A DNA stretch of 64,000 nt from Chlorobiota bacterium (GCA_016866305.1 VGMX01000005.1:1-64000), one strand, 5' to 3'. Shown: positions 1 through 10,105, counted from the stretch's first letter. Notes: a model not told the origin generated them from the letters alone. Made by a program: numbers and translations.

Positions 1-124
1 TAGAGGTCAGCATCCACGAAGTCGTGCCGCTGTCGGTGACAACCTCCTCGGCTCCCCATGCCGTACCGCCGGACAACATTGCCGCTGCAAGAAACAGCAA
101 TGGATACGAGAACTTTTTCATCAT
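1..124 (-). CDS. Ammonium transporter (Amt), N-terminal fragment
   Basis: Only the first 41 codons lie in the window; the gene runs off its left edge. The translation begins MMKKFSYPLLF, a basic-then-hydrophobic signal peptide ending near AWGA. It continues with DSGTTSWMLTS, which resembles the start of the first membrane helix of bacterial Amt channels (D-x-AWMLxS-type). Many Amt proteins carry such a cleavable leader and conduct ammonium across the inner membrane. Start could be either of two adjacent ATGs (124 or 121). There is no clear Shine-Dalgarno. Identification rests on about 15 mature residues, so it is tentative. Confidence 0.6.
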   Translation of the reverse strand, partial: MMKKFSYPLLFLAAAMLSGGTAWGAEEVVTDSGTTSWMLTS

Positions 125-393
125 GATTACTACTGTTATGTTTTTTGTTGTCTGTTTTGTTGCCTAATAATTTTAAATTTCTTACACGAAAGTATTAAAT
201 ATTTAATATAAAAACAAGTTTTTATCCATAAATAATAACAAAAAGGTAGGAATATGTGTAAAAAATGCGTCTGCAGATGTTTCGGGTGTGCTGGCAAGCC
301 TGCCGGAGCAGTGAACATGAGGCCCGGAAGCAGAAGCTTTTTTAGGGATTTTCCGGCATTGAACCCATACAGGTAAATCGTAAATTTGTTGCA
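125..393. promoter_or_regulatory. AT-rich intergenic region with 16-bp palindrome
   Basis: This divergent gap separates the putative amt gene (-) from the ATPase gene (+). It is much richer in A+T than the flanking genes. At 193-208 it holds a perfect 16-bp palindrome, TATTAAATATTTAATA, about 70 bp upstream of the amt start. The palindrome could be an operator or simply part of an AT-rich promoter. I see no convincing sigma-54 box and no gene here. Confidence 0.35.
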
Positions 394-885
394 GTGGATT
401 TCCTTGAAGGTTTCACAAACAGCGATTCAACAGGAATGGATGATTCGCCTGAATGGCAGATTCCTGCATCTTCCGGATTTTTCGGACTCGTTTTGCGCAG
501 TCGTGCCGAAGAGTATTCGAAGCTTCAAGAGGGGATCGTTTCGTTCGGTAATAATCACGGTTACAGCAAGGCATTCCTTGCCGAACTTGAACTGACCCTC
601 AAGGAGGCTTTTGTCAACGCCCTGAGGCATGGAAACCGAGAAAACGATGCACTTCCTGTTACCGTACAGTTCAGGACCGGCCCGGCAGGAAAAACCCTTG
701 ACGTGACTGTTCGCGATTGCGGCAGGGGGTTCATGCCCGAGTCGATTCCGGATCCAACCCGGAACTCCTTTCTCCACAAGAGGTCCGGAAGAGGTTTTCA
801 TATCATCAGATCGTATGCCGAAATCGTCGGTACCCAGGCAGATGATTCCGGTTTTTCCCTTACACTTCGTTATGTTCCTCGCTGA
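394..885 (+). CDS. Anti-sigma factor-type ATP-binding protein (RsbW/HATPase_c_2 family)
   Basis: A single GHKL ATPase domain without the dimerisation domain of sensor kinases, as in RsbW/SpoIIAB-like serine kinases. Visible motifs are the N box EAFVNALRHGN (residues 71-81), the G1 box DCGRGF (108-113) and the G2 box SGRGFHII (131-138). Such proteins usually bind and sometimes phosphorylate an anti-sigma antagonist in partner-switching regulation. No antagonist or sigma factor gene is adjacent, so the partner is unknown. The GTG at 394 gives 163 residues. An in-frame ATG at 436 would give 149 residues and removes a poorly conserved leader. Neither has a well-spaced Shine-Dalgarno. Confidence 0.8.
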   Translation: MDFLEGFTNSDSTGMDDSPEWQIPASSGFFGLVLRSRAEEYSKLQEGIVSFGNNHGYSKAFLAELELTLKEAFVNALRHGNRENDALPVTVQFRTGPAGKTLDVTVRDCGRGFMPESIPDPTRNSFLHKRSGRGFHIIRSYAEIVGTQADDSGFSLTLRYVPR

Positions 886-916
886 TTTTCTTAACTAAAC
901 CAGTCGCAAAAACCAT

Positions 917-2566
917 ATGGATATTTCGAAAAGTGTTGCGTGGAGTTTTCTGCAACAGCACAAACAGGAAATGGATCATCTGTCCCTGAGAACCCTTTTT
1001 CAGGAGGACCGGTCGCGGTTCGAGCGTTTTTCAGTCAGGTGCGGCGGGATACTGCTCGATTACTCGAAAAACAGGATTACCGGCAGAACCATGCAACTGC
1101 TTGTTGAACTTGCCCGTTCGGCAGGCGTTGAGGAAAAGCGCGGACGGATGTTCGATGGCGAACCAATCAATCTCACGGAAAAACGGGCCGTGCTGCATAC
1201 TGCGTTGCGCAGACCACCCGGTTACAGCCTGGTTGTTGACGGACTCGACGTCTCTTCGGAAGTGGCCGATGTGCTTCGGCAGATGCAGTCGTTCTGTGAC
1301 AGGGTTGTTTCGGGAAGCTGGAAAGGTTTTACCGGTAAGCAGATCACTGATGTGGTCAATATCGGTATCGGAGGCTCTGATCTCGGGCCCTTTATGGTCA
1401 CTGAAGCGCTCAGGCCTTTTGCACATGGAAAAATACGGGTGCATTTCGTTTCCAATATCGACGGAACGCATATCAGTGAAGCCCTCAAGTCGATCGATCC
1501 CGAAACCACGCTTTTCATCATCGCCTCGAAAACCTTCACCACCCAGGAAACCCTCACCAACGCACTGAGTGCGCGCGCCTGGTTTCTCGGCCATGCCGGA
1601 GAAGAGAGGCATATCGCCAGGCATTTTGCCGCCGTATCGACGAATCGTGAAAAGGTTGAGGAGTTCGGTATCGACCCGTCGAACATGTTTCGTTTTTGGG
1701 ACTGGGTTGGGGGCAGGTACTCACTCTGGTCGTCAATCGGTCTTTCCATTGCCCTCTATCTTGGTTTCGACCGGTTTTCGGAACTGCTTGCCGGTGCGCA
1801 TGCAATGGATGAGCATTTCCTGTCGGCTCCCCTTGAAAAGAACATGCCGGTAATCATGGCCCTGCTCGGCGTCTGGTACAACAACTTTTTCCATGCAACA
1901 TCCCATGCGGTTATTCCCTATGATCAGTATCTGCACCGTTTTCCTGCTTTTCTGCAGCAGCTCGATATGGAGAGCAACGGCAAGCGGGTTGATTGCAGCG
2001 GAAATACCGTGGAGCATGCCACCGGGCCGGTGATCTGGGGGGAGCCGGGCACGAACTCGCAACATGCTTTTTTCCAGTTGCTGCACCAGGGACCCGCTTT
2101 CATTCCGGCAGACTTCATCGTGCCGCTGAAAAGCCGGAACCCGCTGGGAGAGCATCACGACATGCTTCTTGCGAACTGCTTTGCCCAGACCGAAGCGCTG
2201 ATGATGGGGAAGACCGCCGAAGAAGCCCGGAAGGAGCTGGAGTCCGCCGGATGTGACGCCGAGACCCTCTCCATGCTTGTGCGGCACAAGGTTTTTCCCG
2301 GCAACAGACCGACAAACACCATTGTTCTGGACGAGTTGAATCCCTGCACACTCGGCAGCCTCATCGCGCTCTACGAGCATAAAGTGTTCGTGCAGGGAGT
2401 AATCTGGCAGATCAACTCGTTCGACCAGTGGGGGGTGGAGCTCGGCAAGCAGCTTGCCAAAGCGATCCTTCCGGAGTTGCAGGGTTCCGCCGATGTTTCG
2501 GGGCACGACGGTTCTACCAATGCGCTGATCAACCTGTACCGGAAAAACCGTCAGATACCTGACTGA
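917..2566 (+). CDS. pgi: Glucose-6-phosphate isomerase
   Basis: Interconverts glucose 6-phosphate and fructose 6-phosphate in the cytosol, linking gluconeogenesis to glycogen and envelope sugar supply. At 549 residues it has the normal length of the large bacterial/eukaryotic form. It shows the SIS-fold phosphate-binding loop [10 protein letters not shown] (about 149-158) and the PGI signature [14 protein letters not shown] (about 262-275). The ATG at 917 fits the family N-terminus. The 3' end overlaps the convergent apbE gene by 16 bp, so the two messages share a short antisense tail. Confidence 0.96.
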   Translation: MDISKSVAWSFLQQHKQEMDHLSLRTLFQEDRSRFERFSVRCGGILLDYSKNRITGRTMQLLVELARSAGVEEKRGRMFDGEPINLTEKRAVLHTALRRPPGYSLVVDGLDVSSEVADVLRQMQSFCDRVVSGSWKGFTGKQITDVVNIGIGGSDLGPFMVTEALRPFAHGKIRVHFVSNIDGTHISEALKSIDPETTLFIIASKTFTTQETLTNALSARAWFLGHAGEERHIARHFAAVSTNREKVEEFGIDPSNMFRFWDWVGGRYSLWSSIGLSIALYLGFDRFSELLAGAHAMDEHFLSAPLEKNMPVIMALLGVWYNNFFHATSHAVIPYDQYLHRFPAFLQQLDMESNGKRVDCSGNTVEHATGPVIWGEPGTNSQHAFFQLLHQGPAFIPADFIVPLKSRNPLGEHHDMLLANCFAQTEALMMGKTAEEARKELESAGCDAETLSMLVRHKVFPGNRPTNTIVLDELNPCTLGSLIALYEHKVFVQGVIWQINSFDQWGVELGKQLAKAILPELQGSADVSGHDGSTNALINLYRKNRQIPD

Positions 2567-3594
2567 CCGTTCATCGGAGCGATATATCTGCCAAGGTTCG
2601 GGCTCAGCAGGATGCGGTTCTTCCGGTCGATCAGGATAAACGCAACTGCGGGGTCTTTCCGGATGATCTGCAGCGCCTTCTCGTAGCCGAGAATGAAGAA
2701 TGCCGTTGCATAGGCATCGGCTTTGGCGGGATCGCCGGAAAAAACCGTCGCGCTTTTCAGGCCTTCAGCGGGATATCCTGTTTGGGGATCGATGATGTGG
2801 TGGTAGCGCTTGCCCTGCCACAGAAAAAAGTTTTCGTAGTTACCGCTTGTGGCGATGCCGCAGGGTTTCAGTATCCGGAAGGATACAACCGGTTTTCCAC
2901 CTGCGGTCTGATTGTCAGGGTCTTTGATTCCGGAACTCCAGTACTGCCCGTTTTTGTTTCCGTGCACGTAGAGGTCTCCGCCCGCGTTGATGATGAAATG
3001 ATCGATACCCCGTGATTTCAGCAGTTCACCTGCCTTCCATGCGGCGTATCCCTTTGCGATGCCTCCGAAACCGATTTCCATGCCTGCTTTTTTGAGGAAA
3101 ATGGTGCTCCGGAGCGTATCGAGTTCGATCTGCCGGTAATCGACAAGCCTGCGGATAGCGGCGATGCTGTCAGCAGGAGGCGGGATTTTGCGGTTTTTGA
3201 TGTCCCACAGCCTGCCGAGAGGCCGGAAGGTAACGTCGAAGGCTCCATTGGTTGCACGGGCTATTGCGATGGATTTGCGGGTGACGGTTACAACCGGCCC
3301 GGGTACGGAAACTTTTCCTGTCCCGGCATTTTTGTTGACCAGAGAGACCGGACTGGCGTCCTGCCATTCGCTCAGGTCCGATTCCAGTCCGGCAATCAGC
3401 CGGAAGGCCGCATCGAATGCATCCCTGATGTTCGCTTCCTCACTCCGGGGTGCTTCGGCCTTGATTTTCATGACTGTGCCCATCAGCACTTTTTCCTGTT
3501 CATAGAGACGGTGTTCATTGCCTGGTGTTCCGCAGGCAATCAGGGTTAAACAGAGTGCGAACATTGCACCGGGATGCAGGGAACGGACAGACAT
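2551..3594 (-). CDS. apbE: FAD:protein FMN transferase (ApbE), lipoprotein
   Basis: Transfers FMN from FAD to a threonine or serine of target proteins, classically NqrB/NqrC and RnfD/RnfG, on the outer face of the inner membrane. The start at 3594 gives MSVRSLHPG followed by a lipoprotein signal with lipobox LIAC. An upstream in-frame ATG at 3681 would bury this signal. Family motifs include [11 protein letters not shown], a glycine-rich [10 protein letters not shown] and [11 protein letters not shown]. The total of 347 residues is normal. It lies divergent to mrpA and about 6 kb from an rnf operon whose RnfD and RnfG are its probable substrates. Confidence 0.92.
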   Translation of the reverse strand: MSVRSLHPGAMFALCLTLIACGTPGNEHRLYEQEKVLMGTVMKIKAEAPRSEEANIRDAFDAAFRLIAGLESDLSEWQDASPVSLVNKNAGTGKVSVPGPVVTVTRKSIAIARATNGAFDVTFRPLGRLWDIKNRKIPPPADSIAAIRRLVDYRQIELDTLRSTIFLKKAGMEIGFGGIAKGYAAWKAGELLKSRGIDHFIINAGGDLYVHGNKNGQYWSSGIKDPDNQTAGGKPVVSFRILKPCGIATSGNYENFFLWQGKRYHHIIDPQTGYPAEGLKSATVFSGDPAKADAYATAFFILGYEKALQIIRKDPAVAFILIDRKNRILLSPNLGRYIAPMNGQSGI

Positions 3595-3665
3595 GCGAGT
3601 GATTCTTATGATTGTCGTTGTCGGGTGGTTCTGAAAATAACAAAAAATGCTCTTCATCAACAGGT

Positions 3666-3694
3666 TTGTTCCTGTCACCAATCTGTGTTATCCT
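3666..3694 (+). promoter_or_regulatory. Possible promoter for mrp operon
   Basis: TTGTTC (3666-3671) and TATCCT (3689-3694), each matching the sigma-70 consensus at four of six positions, are separated by exactly 17 bases. They sit about 100 bp upstream of mrpA in the apbE-mrpA divergent gap. Sequence match only. Confidence 0.3.
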
Positions 3695-3795
3695 GTATAA
3701 GAACCGGTTTGCCAGATATGTTTCTGCTGCCGCGATCATGAGACCCGGAAGATGCCCTAACCTGCGGAAGTGCGCCCATTCTGATTAAGGAGGAG

Positions 3796-6114
3796 ATGCC
3801 CTTGTTTTACCTGTTGCTTACGGGATTTATCGTTTCTGCCGTTTTGCCGTTTCTCTCGAGGAGGGTCAAGGGGTATTCCGGATGGGTTGCCGTGCTGCTG
3901 CCCCTTGCTCTCCTTTTCAGGTTTCTTGCTTTCTATCCGCGCATTGCCGCCGGAGAGATTATCCGGGAAAGCGTTTTATGGGTGCCTTCGCTCGGCATCA
4001 ACCTCACTTTTGTCCTCGACGGGCTGAGTCTTGCCTTTGCCCTGATCATCACCCTCGTGGGCGCCGCCGTGTTTCTGTATGCCGGAGCCTATATGCGGCA
4101 TGACAAAGAGATGCCGAGATTTTTCTTTTCGATCTCCCTGTTCATGAACTCGATGCTCGGTCTCGTCCTCTCGGACAATATGGCGGCCATGTTTGTTTTC
4201 TGGGAGCTGACCGGCATCAGTTCGTTTCTTCTCATCGGATTCAGCCATCATGACCTGCAGTCCAGAAAATCCGCACTGCAGGCCCTGCTTGTCACCGGCG
4301 GCGGGGGACTGGCGCTTCTTGCCGGTCTGATTCTTCTTTCAGGCTTGTCCGGTACGATGGAGCTCTCCGAACTTTACCCGCAGCACGATCGTGTCGTCTC
4401 CTCTCCGCTGTATCCCGCGATTGCGCTTCTCGTCATGATCGGGGCGTTTACGAAATCCGCCCAGTTTCCATTCCATTTCTGGCTGCCGAACGCCATGGCG
4501 GCGCCGACGCCGGTGAGCGCCTACCTGCATTCCGCCACGATGGTCAAAGCGGGCATCTACCTGCTTTCCAGGATGAACCACGTGCTCGGCGGCACAGCGC
4601 TCTGGCAGGACAGCCTGCTCGTCGTCGGAGCGCTGACGATGGTGGGAACCGCCATACTCGCTTTCAGCCAGACGGATCTGAAAAAACTGCTTGCCTATTC
4701 CACGTTGAGCGTGCTCGGTACCCTCTGCATGATGATCGGTATCGGTTCCGAGCTTGCGATAAAGGCTTTTTTCGTCTATCTCGTTGCACATTCGCTTTAT
4801 AAAGGCACACTTTTTCTTGTTGCCGGCACCATCGACCATGCTGCCGGAACCCGGGAGGTCGGCATGCTCGGGGGTCTGGGCAGGATGATGCCGTTCACCA
4901 TGGCGACGGCGCTGCTCGCATCATTGTCGATGATGGGCGTCATTCCGCTTGTCGGGTTCATCGGAAAGGAGACGCTCTACGCATCGATCCTTGAACTCGA
5001 AGATTGGGGGAGGTATCTCGTTGTCGCGGCGGTCGCAGCCAACGGGCTGCTTGTCATGATCACCCTGCTTGCCGGTATTCGTCCCTTCATCGGAAAGCTG
5101 CCCCAGTTTCCTTCGACGCCGCACGAAGCGCCCATTGCCATGCTTGCAGGTCCGGCTTGTCTTGCCGTTTTTGGCCTGTTGGCCGGACTTTTTCCCGATT
5201 ATTTCCTGGGATCCCTGCTTGACCGGTTTGCCTCTGTCGTGCTTGCCGATACGCTTACGTTCAGGATAAAACTCTGGCACGGTTTCAACGAGGTGCTCCT
5301 GCTGAGTTTTGTGACGTTCTTCTGCGGCATGCTGTTCTCCGTTCTGCGCAGGAAGATGCTGCCCCATCTGAAAGAACGTCACATCATGCCGTTCCTCAAG
5401 CCATCCGCCTGGTATGATGCCGCGCTCGAAGCCCTGATGCGGCTTGCGCGTATTCAGACCCGTATCCTGCAGAACGGCAGCCTTCGCAACTATGTTACCG
5501 TCATCGTCACAACGGCCGTAGCGCTCGGAGCCGCAGCTCTGGCCGGAACCGTTTCCGCACTGCCGGCGTTTCCGGCAGGCGACGTCACATTTTACGAGGT
5601 TGCCATCGTTTCGATAATCCTTTTCTCGATTCTGCTCCTGATCACCTCGTCTTCAAGGCTCAAGGCCGTTATCGCCCTCGGCGTCATGGGGTTTTCCATA
5701 GGCATCATCTTCATTCTTTACGGTGCCCCGGATCTTGCCCTTACCTCGTTCGCCATCGAAACGCTCAGCGTGATCCTTTTTGTCCTCGTGCTCTACCGGT
5801 TGCCCCGCTTCTCAACCTACTCCACGACGGCCTCGCGCTTCAGGGACGTACTCATTGCCGGTTCAGTAGGCGTCTTCATGTCGGTCATGGTGTTGCTTAC
5901 GGCCTCAGGCGAACTGGATTCGGGCCTCAAACGCTATTTTGCCGAAGCAAGTCTCCCTGAAGGGAAGGGGCGCAATATCGTCAATGTCATACTCGTCGAT
6001 TTCAGGGCTATCGATACACTCGGGGAAATAACCGTTCTCGCGGTTGCAGCCATCGGCGTGTTCTCCATGCTCAAGCTTGTCATTAAAGGGTACCCAAAAG
6101 AGGAGCGTTCCTGA
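3796..6114 (+). CDS. mrpA: Mrp-type Na+/H+ antiporter subunit A
   Basis: Largest membrane subunit of the multisubunit Mrp cation/proton antiporter, homologous to NuoL. The 772 residues are almost entirely membrane helices. The central part carries proton-channel motifs around FPFHFWLPNAMAAPTPVSAYLHSATMVKAGIYL-type sequence (about residues 225-255). The C-terminal third has the MrpA-specific extension with YGAPDLALTSFAIETLS (about 640-656). A strong AAGGAGG at 3787-3793 precedes it. It is only 2 nt from the ATG at 3796 but 8 nt from an in-frame TTG at 3802, which may be the true start. First gene of mrpABCDEFG. Confidence 0.94.
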   Translation: MPLFYLLLTGFIVSAVLPFLSRRVKGYSGWVAVLLPLALLFRFLAFYPRIAAGEIIRESVLWVPSLGINLTFVLDGLSLAFALIITLVGAAVFLYAGAYMRHDKEMPRFFFSISLFMNSMLGLVLSDNMAAMFVFWELTGISSFLLIGFSHHDLQSRKSALQALLVTGGGGLALLAGLILLSGLSGTMELSELYPQHDRVVSSPLYPAIALLVMIGAFTKSAQFPFHFWLPNAMAAPTPVSAYLHSATMVKAGIYLLSRMNHVLGGTALWQDSLLVVGALTMVGTAILAFSQTDLKKLLAYSTLSVLGTLCMMIGIGSELAIKAFFVYLVAHSLYKGTLFLVAGTIDHAAGTREVGMLGGLGRMMPFTMATALLASLSMMGVIPLVGFIGKETLYASILELEDWGRYLVVAAVAANGLLVMITLLAGIRPFIGKLPQFPSTPHEAPIAMLAGPACLAVFGLLAGLFPDYFLGSLLDRFASVVLADTLTFRIKLWHGFNEVLLLSFVTFFCGMLFSVLRRKMLPHLKERHIMPFLKPSAWYDAALEALMRLARIQTRILQNGSLRNYVTVIVTTAVALGAAALAGTVSALPAFPAGDVTFYEVAIVSIILFSILLLITSSSRLKAVIALGVMGFSIGIIFILYGAPDLALTSFAIETLSVILFVLVLYRLPRFSTYSTTASRFRDVLIAGSVGVFMSVMVLLTASGELDSGLKRYFAEASLPEGKGRNIVNVILVDFRAIDTLGEITVLAVAAIGVFSMLKLVIKGYPKEERS

Positions 6115-6530
6115 TGTATTCGATTATTCTTGCCACGGCTTCGAAATATCTGCTGCTGCTCCTGCAGATGTTTTCCGTTTTTCTGCTTTTCAGGGGGCAC
6201 AACGAACCAGGAGGCGGTTTTGTCGGCGGGCTCGTTGCAGCAGCGGCATATGCGCTTTATTTTATCGCCAATGGCATCGGCAAGGCTGAAAAGCTGCTTG
6301 CAGTCGATCCGTTGCACCTGATTTCCGCGGGCCTTCTGCTTGCGGTTTCAAGCACATTGCCCGCTTTTGCCGCAGGGCGAAGCTTCATGACCGCCATCTG
6401 GTTCGATACAGGAATTTCCCTGTTCGGAAAGGTGGGCACACCGCTTGTTTTCGATACCGGGGTCTATTTTCTGGTTCTTGGAATAGCCCTGAAAATCATT
6501 TTTTCACTTGCCGAGGAAGATCGCCCATGA
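6114..6530 (+). CDS. mrpB: Mrp antiporter subunit B
   Basis: Small membrane subunit of 138 residues with about four helices and the family-typical segment [15 protein letters not shown] near residues 26-40. The start codon overlaps the mrpA stop (TGATG), which implies translational coupling. It is required for assembly of the antiporter core in characterised Mrp systems. Confidence 0.93.
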   Translation: MYSIILATASKYLLLLLQMFSVFLLFRGHNEPGGGFVGGLVAAAAYALYFIANGIGKAEKLLAVDPLHLISAGLLLAVSSTLPAFAAGRSFMTAIWFDTGISLFGKVGTPLVFDTGVYFLVLGIALKIIFSLAEEDRP

Positions 6531-6886
6531 CGCTGCTCCTGGCTCTGGTTATAGGCTGTCTGTATGCCGCAGGTATCTTTCTCATTCTGAGGAGGAACAT
6601 GGTCAAGGTAATCTTCGGGCTTATTCTGCTCGCTCATGCGGCAAATCTTCTGATCTTCACGGTTGGCCGTCTGACAAAGGGAATTCCGGCATTCGTTCCC
6701 GAAGGCGCAGGCATGCTCAGCGGAGAGTTTGCCGATCCGTTGCCCCAGGCCCTCATCCTGACGGCGATCGTTATCGGATTCGGTCTCCAGGCCTTTACCA
6801 TAGTGCTTTTCAAGCGTACCTGGCTGACGCTGGGGACCGAGGATCTCGACCTGATGAAAACAACCGATGAACCACCAAGGGAGTGA
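6527..6886 (+). CDS. mrpC: Mrp antiporter subunit C (NuoK-like)
   Basis: Three-helix membrane protein of 119 residues homologous to NuoK. The helix-2 stretch [15 protein letters not shown] contains the family pattern, and the loop [17 protein letters not shown] is typical of MrpC and NuoK. The ATG at 6527 overlaps the end of mrpB by 4 bp. It forms the channel interface between MrpA and MrpD. Confidence 0.94.
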   Translation: MTLLLALVIGCLYAAGIFLILRRNMVKVIFGLILLAHAANLLIFTVGRLTKGIPAFVPEGAGMLSGEFADPLPQALILTAIVIGFGLQAFTIVLFKRTWLTLGTEDLDLMKTTDEPPRE

Positions 6887-6889
6887 CCG

Positions 6890-8404
6890 GTGAACCAGAT
6901 CGTCATTATTCCCATACTGCTGCCACTGGCAAGCGCGGTCGCGATGCTGTTATTCAGCCGTTCCGTAACGATCCAGCGCATCATCAGCCTCTCGTCCTCC
7001 TGTCTGTTGCTTGCCGCGGCAGGCTGGCTTCTGGCAGCCGTCATATCCGGTGGCATGCTTTCATTGCAGGCCGGGGGCTGGGCAGCACCCTTCGGCATCA
7101 CGCTTGCCGCCGATCTGCTTTCTGCCGTTATGGTTGCGGCGTCCGCCCTGATAGGGTTTGCCACCGTGATCTATTCGTTTGCAGTGATCGATCCTGAACG
7201 GGAGCGGTTCTTTTATCACCCGCTTCTCCAACTGCTTCTGATGGGCATCAACGGTGCTTTCCTGACCGGAGATGTTTTCAACCTCTATGTCTGGTTCGAG
7301 GTCATGCTCATCTCATCCTTCGTGCTGCTGGTGCTTGGCGGGACGCCGGTCCAGCTCGAAGGAGCCATCAAGTATGTTACCATCAACCTGCTCTCCTCGT
7401 CGGTTTTCCTTGCTGCAGCCGGCATCCTGTACGGTATTGCCGGCACGCTCAATATGGCAGATCTTGCCCGGATCGCACCGCGGATTGAACAGAAGGAGCT
7501 GCTTTCCGTCGTCTCCGTGCTGTTCATGATCACCTTCGGCGTCAAGGCGGCGGTTTTCCCGCTTTTTTTCTGGCTCCCCGCATCGTACCATACGCCGCCG
7601 GTGCCGGTATCGGCGATTTTTGCCGGTCTGCTGACCAAGGTCGGCGTCTATGCCCTGATCCGTTTTTTTACGACGGTATTTCCCCATGAATCGATATTCA
7701 TCAACGACGTGCTGCTTGTGGCATCAGCCCTGACCATGCTTACCGGTGTTCTTGGCGCTGTCGCGCAGTACGATGTGAGAAAACTCCTCTCCTTTCACAT
7801 CGTCAGCCAGATCGGGTATATGATTTTCGGGCTTGCCTTGCATTCTCCGCTTGCTCTGGCCGGTGCACTGTTCTATATCGTGCACAACATCATCGCCAAA
7901 ACAAATCTGTTCTACATCAGCGGCATCGTCGAGCGCATTTCCGGTACCTGGGATCTGAAAAGGGCAGGAGGCGTCTATGCGCGTTACCCATTCATCAGCA
8001 TGCTTTTCCTGGTTCCTGCGCTGGGCCTTGCCGGAATACCTCCGCTTTCCGGATTCTGGGCGAAATTCGTCATCATCAGGGCAGGCTTCGAGGCGGGTGA
8101 GTACGCAGTAACGGGTATCGCTCTCTTCGTCAGTCTGCTGACTCTTTTTTCCATGATGAAGATCTGGAACGAGGCATTCTGGAAGGAGCGGCCACATCAG
8201 CAGGAATACGAGGGAATTAACCGTTATGTCTCGATGGGCATTGCCGGAAAGGCGATGCTCCTCTCTCCGGTCGTCATGCTCGGCCTCCTGACTATCCTGT
8301 TCGGGATTTTTTTTGAACCTGTTTTCCGTATAGCCGAATCAGCATCCCTCCAGTTGCTCGATCCTCTGCTCTACAGTACCGCGGTACTCGGGAGGAAGGA
8401 ATGA
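6890..8404 (+). CDS. mrpD: Mrp antiporter subunit D (NuoM/N-like)
   Basis: Antiporter-like membrane subunit of 504 residues, homologous to NuoM/NuoN, with about 14 helices. Family features include YVWFEVMLISSFVLL (helix 5, about 131-145), KAAVFPLFFWLPASYHTPPVPVSA (about 219-242) and the lysine-bearing helices used for proton transfer. It starts at GTG (6890) three bases after the mrpC stop. Confidence 0.94.
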   Translation: MNQIVIIPILLPLASAVAMLLFSRSVTIQRIISLSSSCLLLAAAGWLLAAVISGGMLSLQAGGWAAPFGITLAADLLSAVMVAASALIGFATVIYSFAVIDPERERFFYHPLLQLLLMGINGAFLTGDVFNLYVWFEVMLISSFVLLVLGGTPVQLEGAIKYVTINLLSSSVFLAAAGILYGIAGTLNMADLARIAPRIEQKELLSVVSVLFMITFGVKAAVFPLFFWLPASYHTPPVPVSAIFAGLLTKVGVYALIRFFTTVFPHESIFINDVLLVASALTMLTGVLGAVAQYDVRKLLSFHIVSQIGYMIFGLALHSPLALAGALFYIVHNIIAKTNLFYISGIVERISGTWDLKRAGGVYARYPFISMLFLVPALGLAGIPPLSGFWAKFVIIRAGFEAGEYAVTGIALFVSLLTLFSMMKIWNEAFWKERPHQQEYEGINRYVSMGIAGKAMLLSPVVMLGLLTILFGIFFEPVFRIAESASLQLLDPLLYSTAVLGRKE

Positions 8405-8874
8405 CCCACCTTCTGTACAACATACTGCTGGCTATGGCATGGGTGCTGCTTACCGGAGAAGCCACCATTCCTTCATTCACTGCAGGCATGGTCATCGGCT
8501 ATCTGCTCTTGTGGGTATCCCGTCCGGCATTGGGCGGGGAGGCCTATTTCCGGAAAATTCCTCTCGTTGTCCTGTTCCTGCTCTTTTTCCTCAAAGAGCT
8601 GATCATCGCAAACCTCAAGGTGGCTTTCGATATTCTTACTCCCAAGGATTACATGGAACCCGGAATTGTCGCATTTCCTCTCGATGCCCGAACGGATATG
8701 GAAATAACGCTTTTTGCCAATCTCGTGACGCTTACTCCCGGTACGCTCAGTCTCGATGTCTCTCCGGACAGAAAAACGCTCTATGTGCATGCGCTGTATG
8801 TCAGGAACGCCGATGCGTTCCGCAGGGAGCTGAAGGAAGGTCTTGAAAAACGATTGCTTGATCTGCTCAGATGA
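8401..8874 (+). CDS. mrpE: Mrp antiporter subunit E
   Basis: Subunit of 157 residues with two N-terminal helices, a third around [18 protein letters not shown] and a soluble C-terminal domain. The sequence [17 protein letters not shown] (about 103-118) is the hallmark of the MrpE family. The ATG overlaps the mrpD stop by 4 bp. Confidence 0.94.
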   Translation: MTHLLYNILLAMAWVLLTGEATIPSFTAGMVIGYLLLWVSRPALGGEAYFRKIPLVVLFLLFFLKELIIANLKVAFDILTPKDYMEPGIVAFPLDARTDMEITLFANLVTLTPGTLSLDVSPDRKTLYVHALYVRNADAFRRELKEGLEKRLLDLLR

Positions 8875-9143
8875 CGATCATTGAATTTTCGGTAAACACG
8901 GCTGTAGTGCTGATCGGCCTGTCCATTCTTGTCATATTCGTACGGCTTGCAATAGGCCCGTCGATAGCGGACCGGGTGGTGGCGCTCGACCTTTTGTCGG
9001 CAAACGCCATCGCCTTCATTGCCGTCTATTCGATCAGGAATAATTCAACGACATTTCTTGACGTAGGCATTATCGTCGCCATTCTTGCGTTTCTTGGAAC
9101 GGTGGCGTTCGCCTTTTATCTCGGAAAAGGAAAAAAACCATGA
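8871..9143 (+). CDS. mrpF: Mrp antiporter subunit F
   Basis: Three-helix protein of 90 residues with the family signature GPSIADRVVALDLL (about 30-43) after helix 1. It overlaps mrpE by 4 bp. Structural membrane subunit of the Mrp complex. Confidence 0.93.
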   Translation: MTIIEFSVNTAVVLIGLSILVIFVRLAIGPSIADRVVALDLLSANAIAFIAVYSIRNNSTTFLDVGIIVAILAFLGTVAFAFYLGKGKKP

Positions 9144-9487
9144 GAGAGACTGCCGGAGGCATCCTGCTTTTGCTGGGAACGGTTTTCATTCTTCTTTCAG
9201 CTGTCGGCATCTTCAGAATGCCCGATCTCTACACCAGGATGTCCGCCACAACCAAGGCGTCCACGCTCGGTATCGGCCTGGTGCTTGCAGGCACGGTGCT
9301 GTACTGGTTCGATATTGCCATCGCCGCGCGCGCAATATCGATTATCGTTTTTCTTTTTCTGACCGCGCCCGTTGCCGCGCATATCATCGGCAGGGCGGCA
9401 TACTTCGATGGCGTCCCGCTCTGGAAGCACACGAAAATCGATGAGCTGGCCGAGGATCTCGAAAAGAAAAGGGAAGGGGAGAAGTGA
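9140..9487 (+). CDS. mrpG: Mrp antiporter subunit G
   Basis: Last gene of the operon, 115 residues, three helices. The motif GIFRMPDLYTRMSATTKASTLG (about 25-45) is diagnostic for MrpG. The tail after about residue 95 is hydrophilic and charged (EDLEKKREGEK). It overlaps mrpF by 4 bp, and its stop is 40 bp from the stop of the convergent rnfA. Confidence 0.94.
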   Translation: MRETAGGILLLLGTVFILLSAVGIFRMPDLYTRMSATTKASTLGIGLVLAGTVLYWFDIAIAARAISIIVFLFLTAPVAAHIIGRAAYFDGVPLWKHTKIDELAEDLEKKREGEK

Positions 9488-9488
9488 A

Positions 9489-9508
9489 CCTGCCGGTGTC
9501 CCGGCAGG
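9489..9508. terminator. Hairpin between convergent mrp and rnf operons
   Basis: A perfect 8-bp stem CCTGCCGG / CCGGCAGG with a 4-base loop TGTC lies in the 39-bp gap between the mrpG and rnfA stops. No U-run follows on either strand. It may be a weak shared terminator or an RNA-stabilising 3' hairpin. Confidence 0.5.
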
Positions 9509-9526
9509 CGATCGTGCTCTCTGGAC

Positions 9527-10105
9527 TTACTTCACGAGACCTGAAAAGCCCATGAATGCGAGCGAGAGGATGGCCGCTGAAATGAATCCAACCGGCACAT
9601 TTTTGAACGGTGCCGGAACATCGGCCTCTTCGAGCCTGATCCTGATTCCTGCAAACATGACAATGGCAAGAATGAACCCCATGGCAGAGAAGAATGCGAA
9701 CACAACCGATGTCAGCAGATCATAATTTTCCTGGATCGCAATCAGCGCCATGCCAAGAATAGCGCAGTTTGTCGTGATGAGCGGCAGGTAGATGCCCAGC
9801 GAGCTGTACAGCGACTTGCTCACCTTTTTCAGGACGATCTCCACGAGCTGCACCAGCGAGGCGATGACAAGGATGAACATGACGGTCTGCATGAACTCGA
9901 TGCCGAAGGGAATCAGCACGGCTTTCTGAAGGACGTAGGTAATTGCCGTGGATACGGTCATGACAAAGGTGACGGCAAAGCCCATGCCGATTGCCGTATC
10001 GAGATTCTTCGATACACCGAGGTAGGGACAGATACCGAGGAAGCGCGCAAAGACCACATTGTTGACGAATACCGCGCTGATGATGACAAGAAACATTTCC
10101 TGCAT
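9527..10105 (-). CDS. rnfA: Rnf complex subunit A
   Basis: Integral membrane subunit (192 residues, six helices) of the ion-translocating ferredoxin:NAD+ oxidoreductase. The cysteines in FLGICPYLG (about 23-31) and TTNCAILG (about 111-118) match those that, with their counterparts in RnfE, hold a membrane-embedded Fe-S cluster in Rnf/Nqr structures. In this genome rnfA is last in the operon (rnfBCDGEA), unlike the Escherichia coli order. Confidence 0.95.
   Translation of the reverse strand: MQEMFLVIISAVFVNNVVFARFLGICPYLGVSKNLDTAIGMGFAVTFVMTVSTAITYVLQKAVLIPFGIEFMQTVMFILVIASLVQLVEIVLKKVSKSLYSSLGIYLPLITTNCAILGMALIAIQENYDLLTSVVFAFFSAMGFILAIVMFAGIRIRLEEADVPAPFKNVPVGFISAAILSLAFMGFSGLVK

Noticed and set aside
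221-240. DnaA-box-like TTATCCATA
   Set aside because: Single imperfect match in A/T-rich sequence with no companion boxes.
9489-9508. Strong intrinsic terminator between mrpG and rnfA
   Set aside because: The stem is perfect, but no U-run follows on either strand, so it is listed only as a hairpin of uncertain effect.
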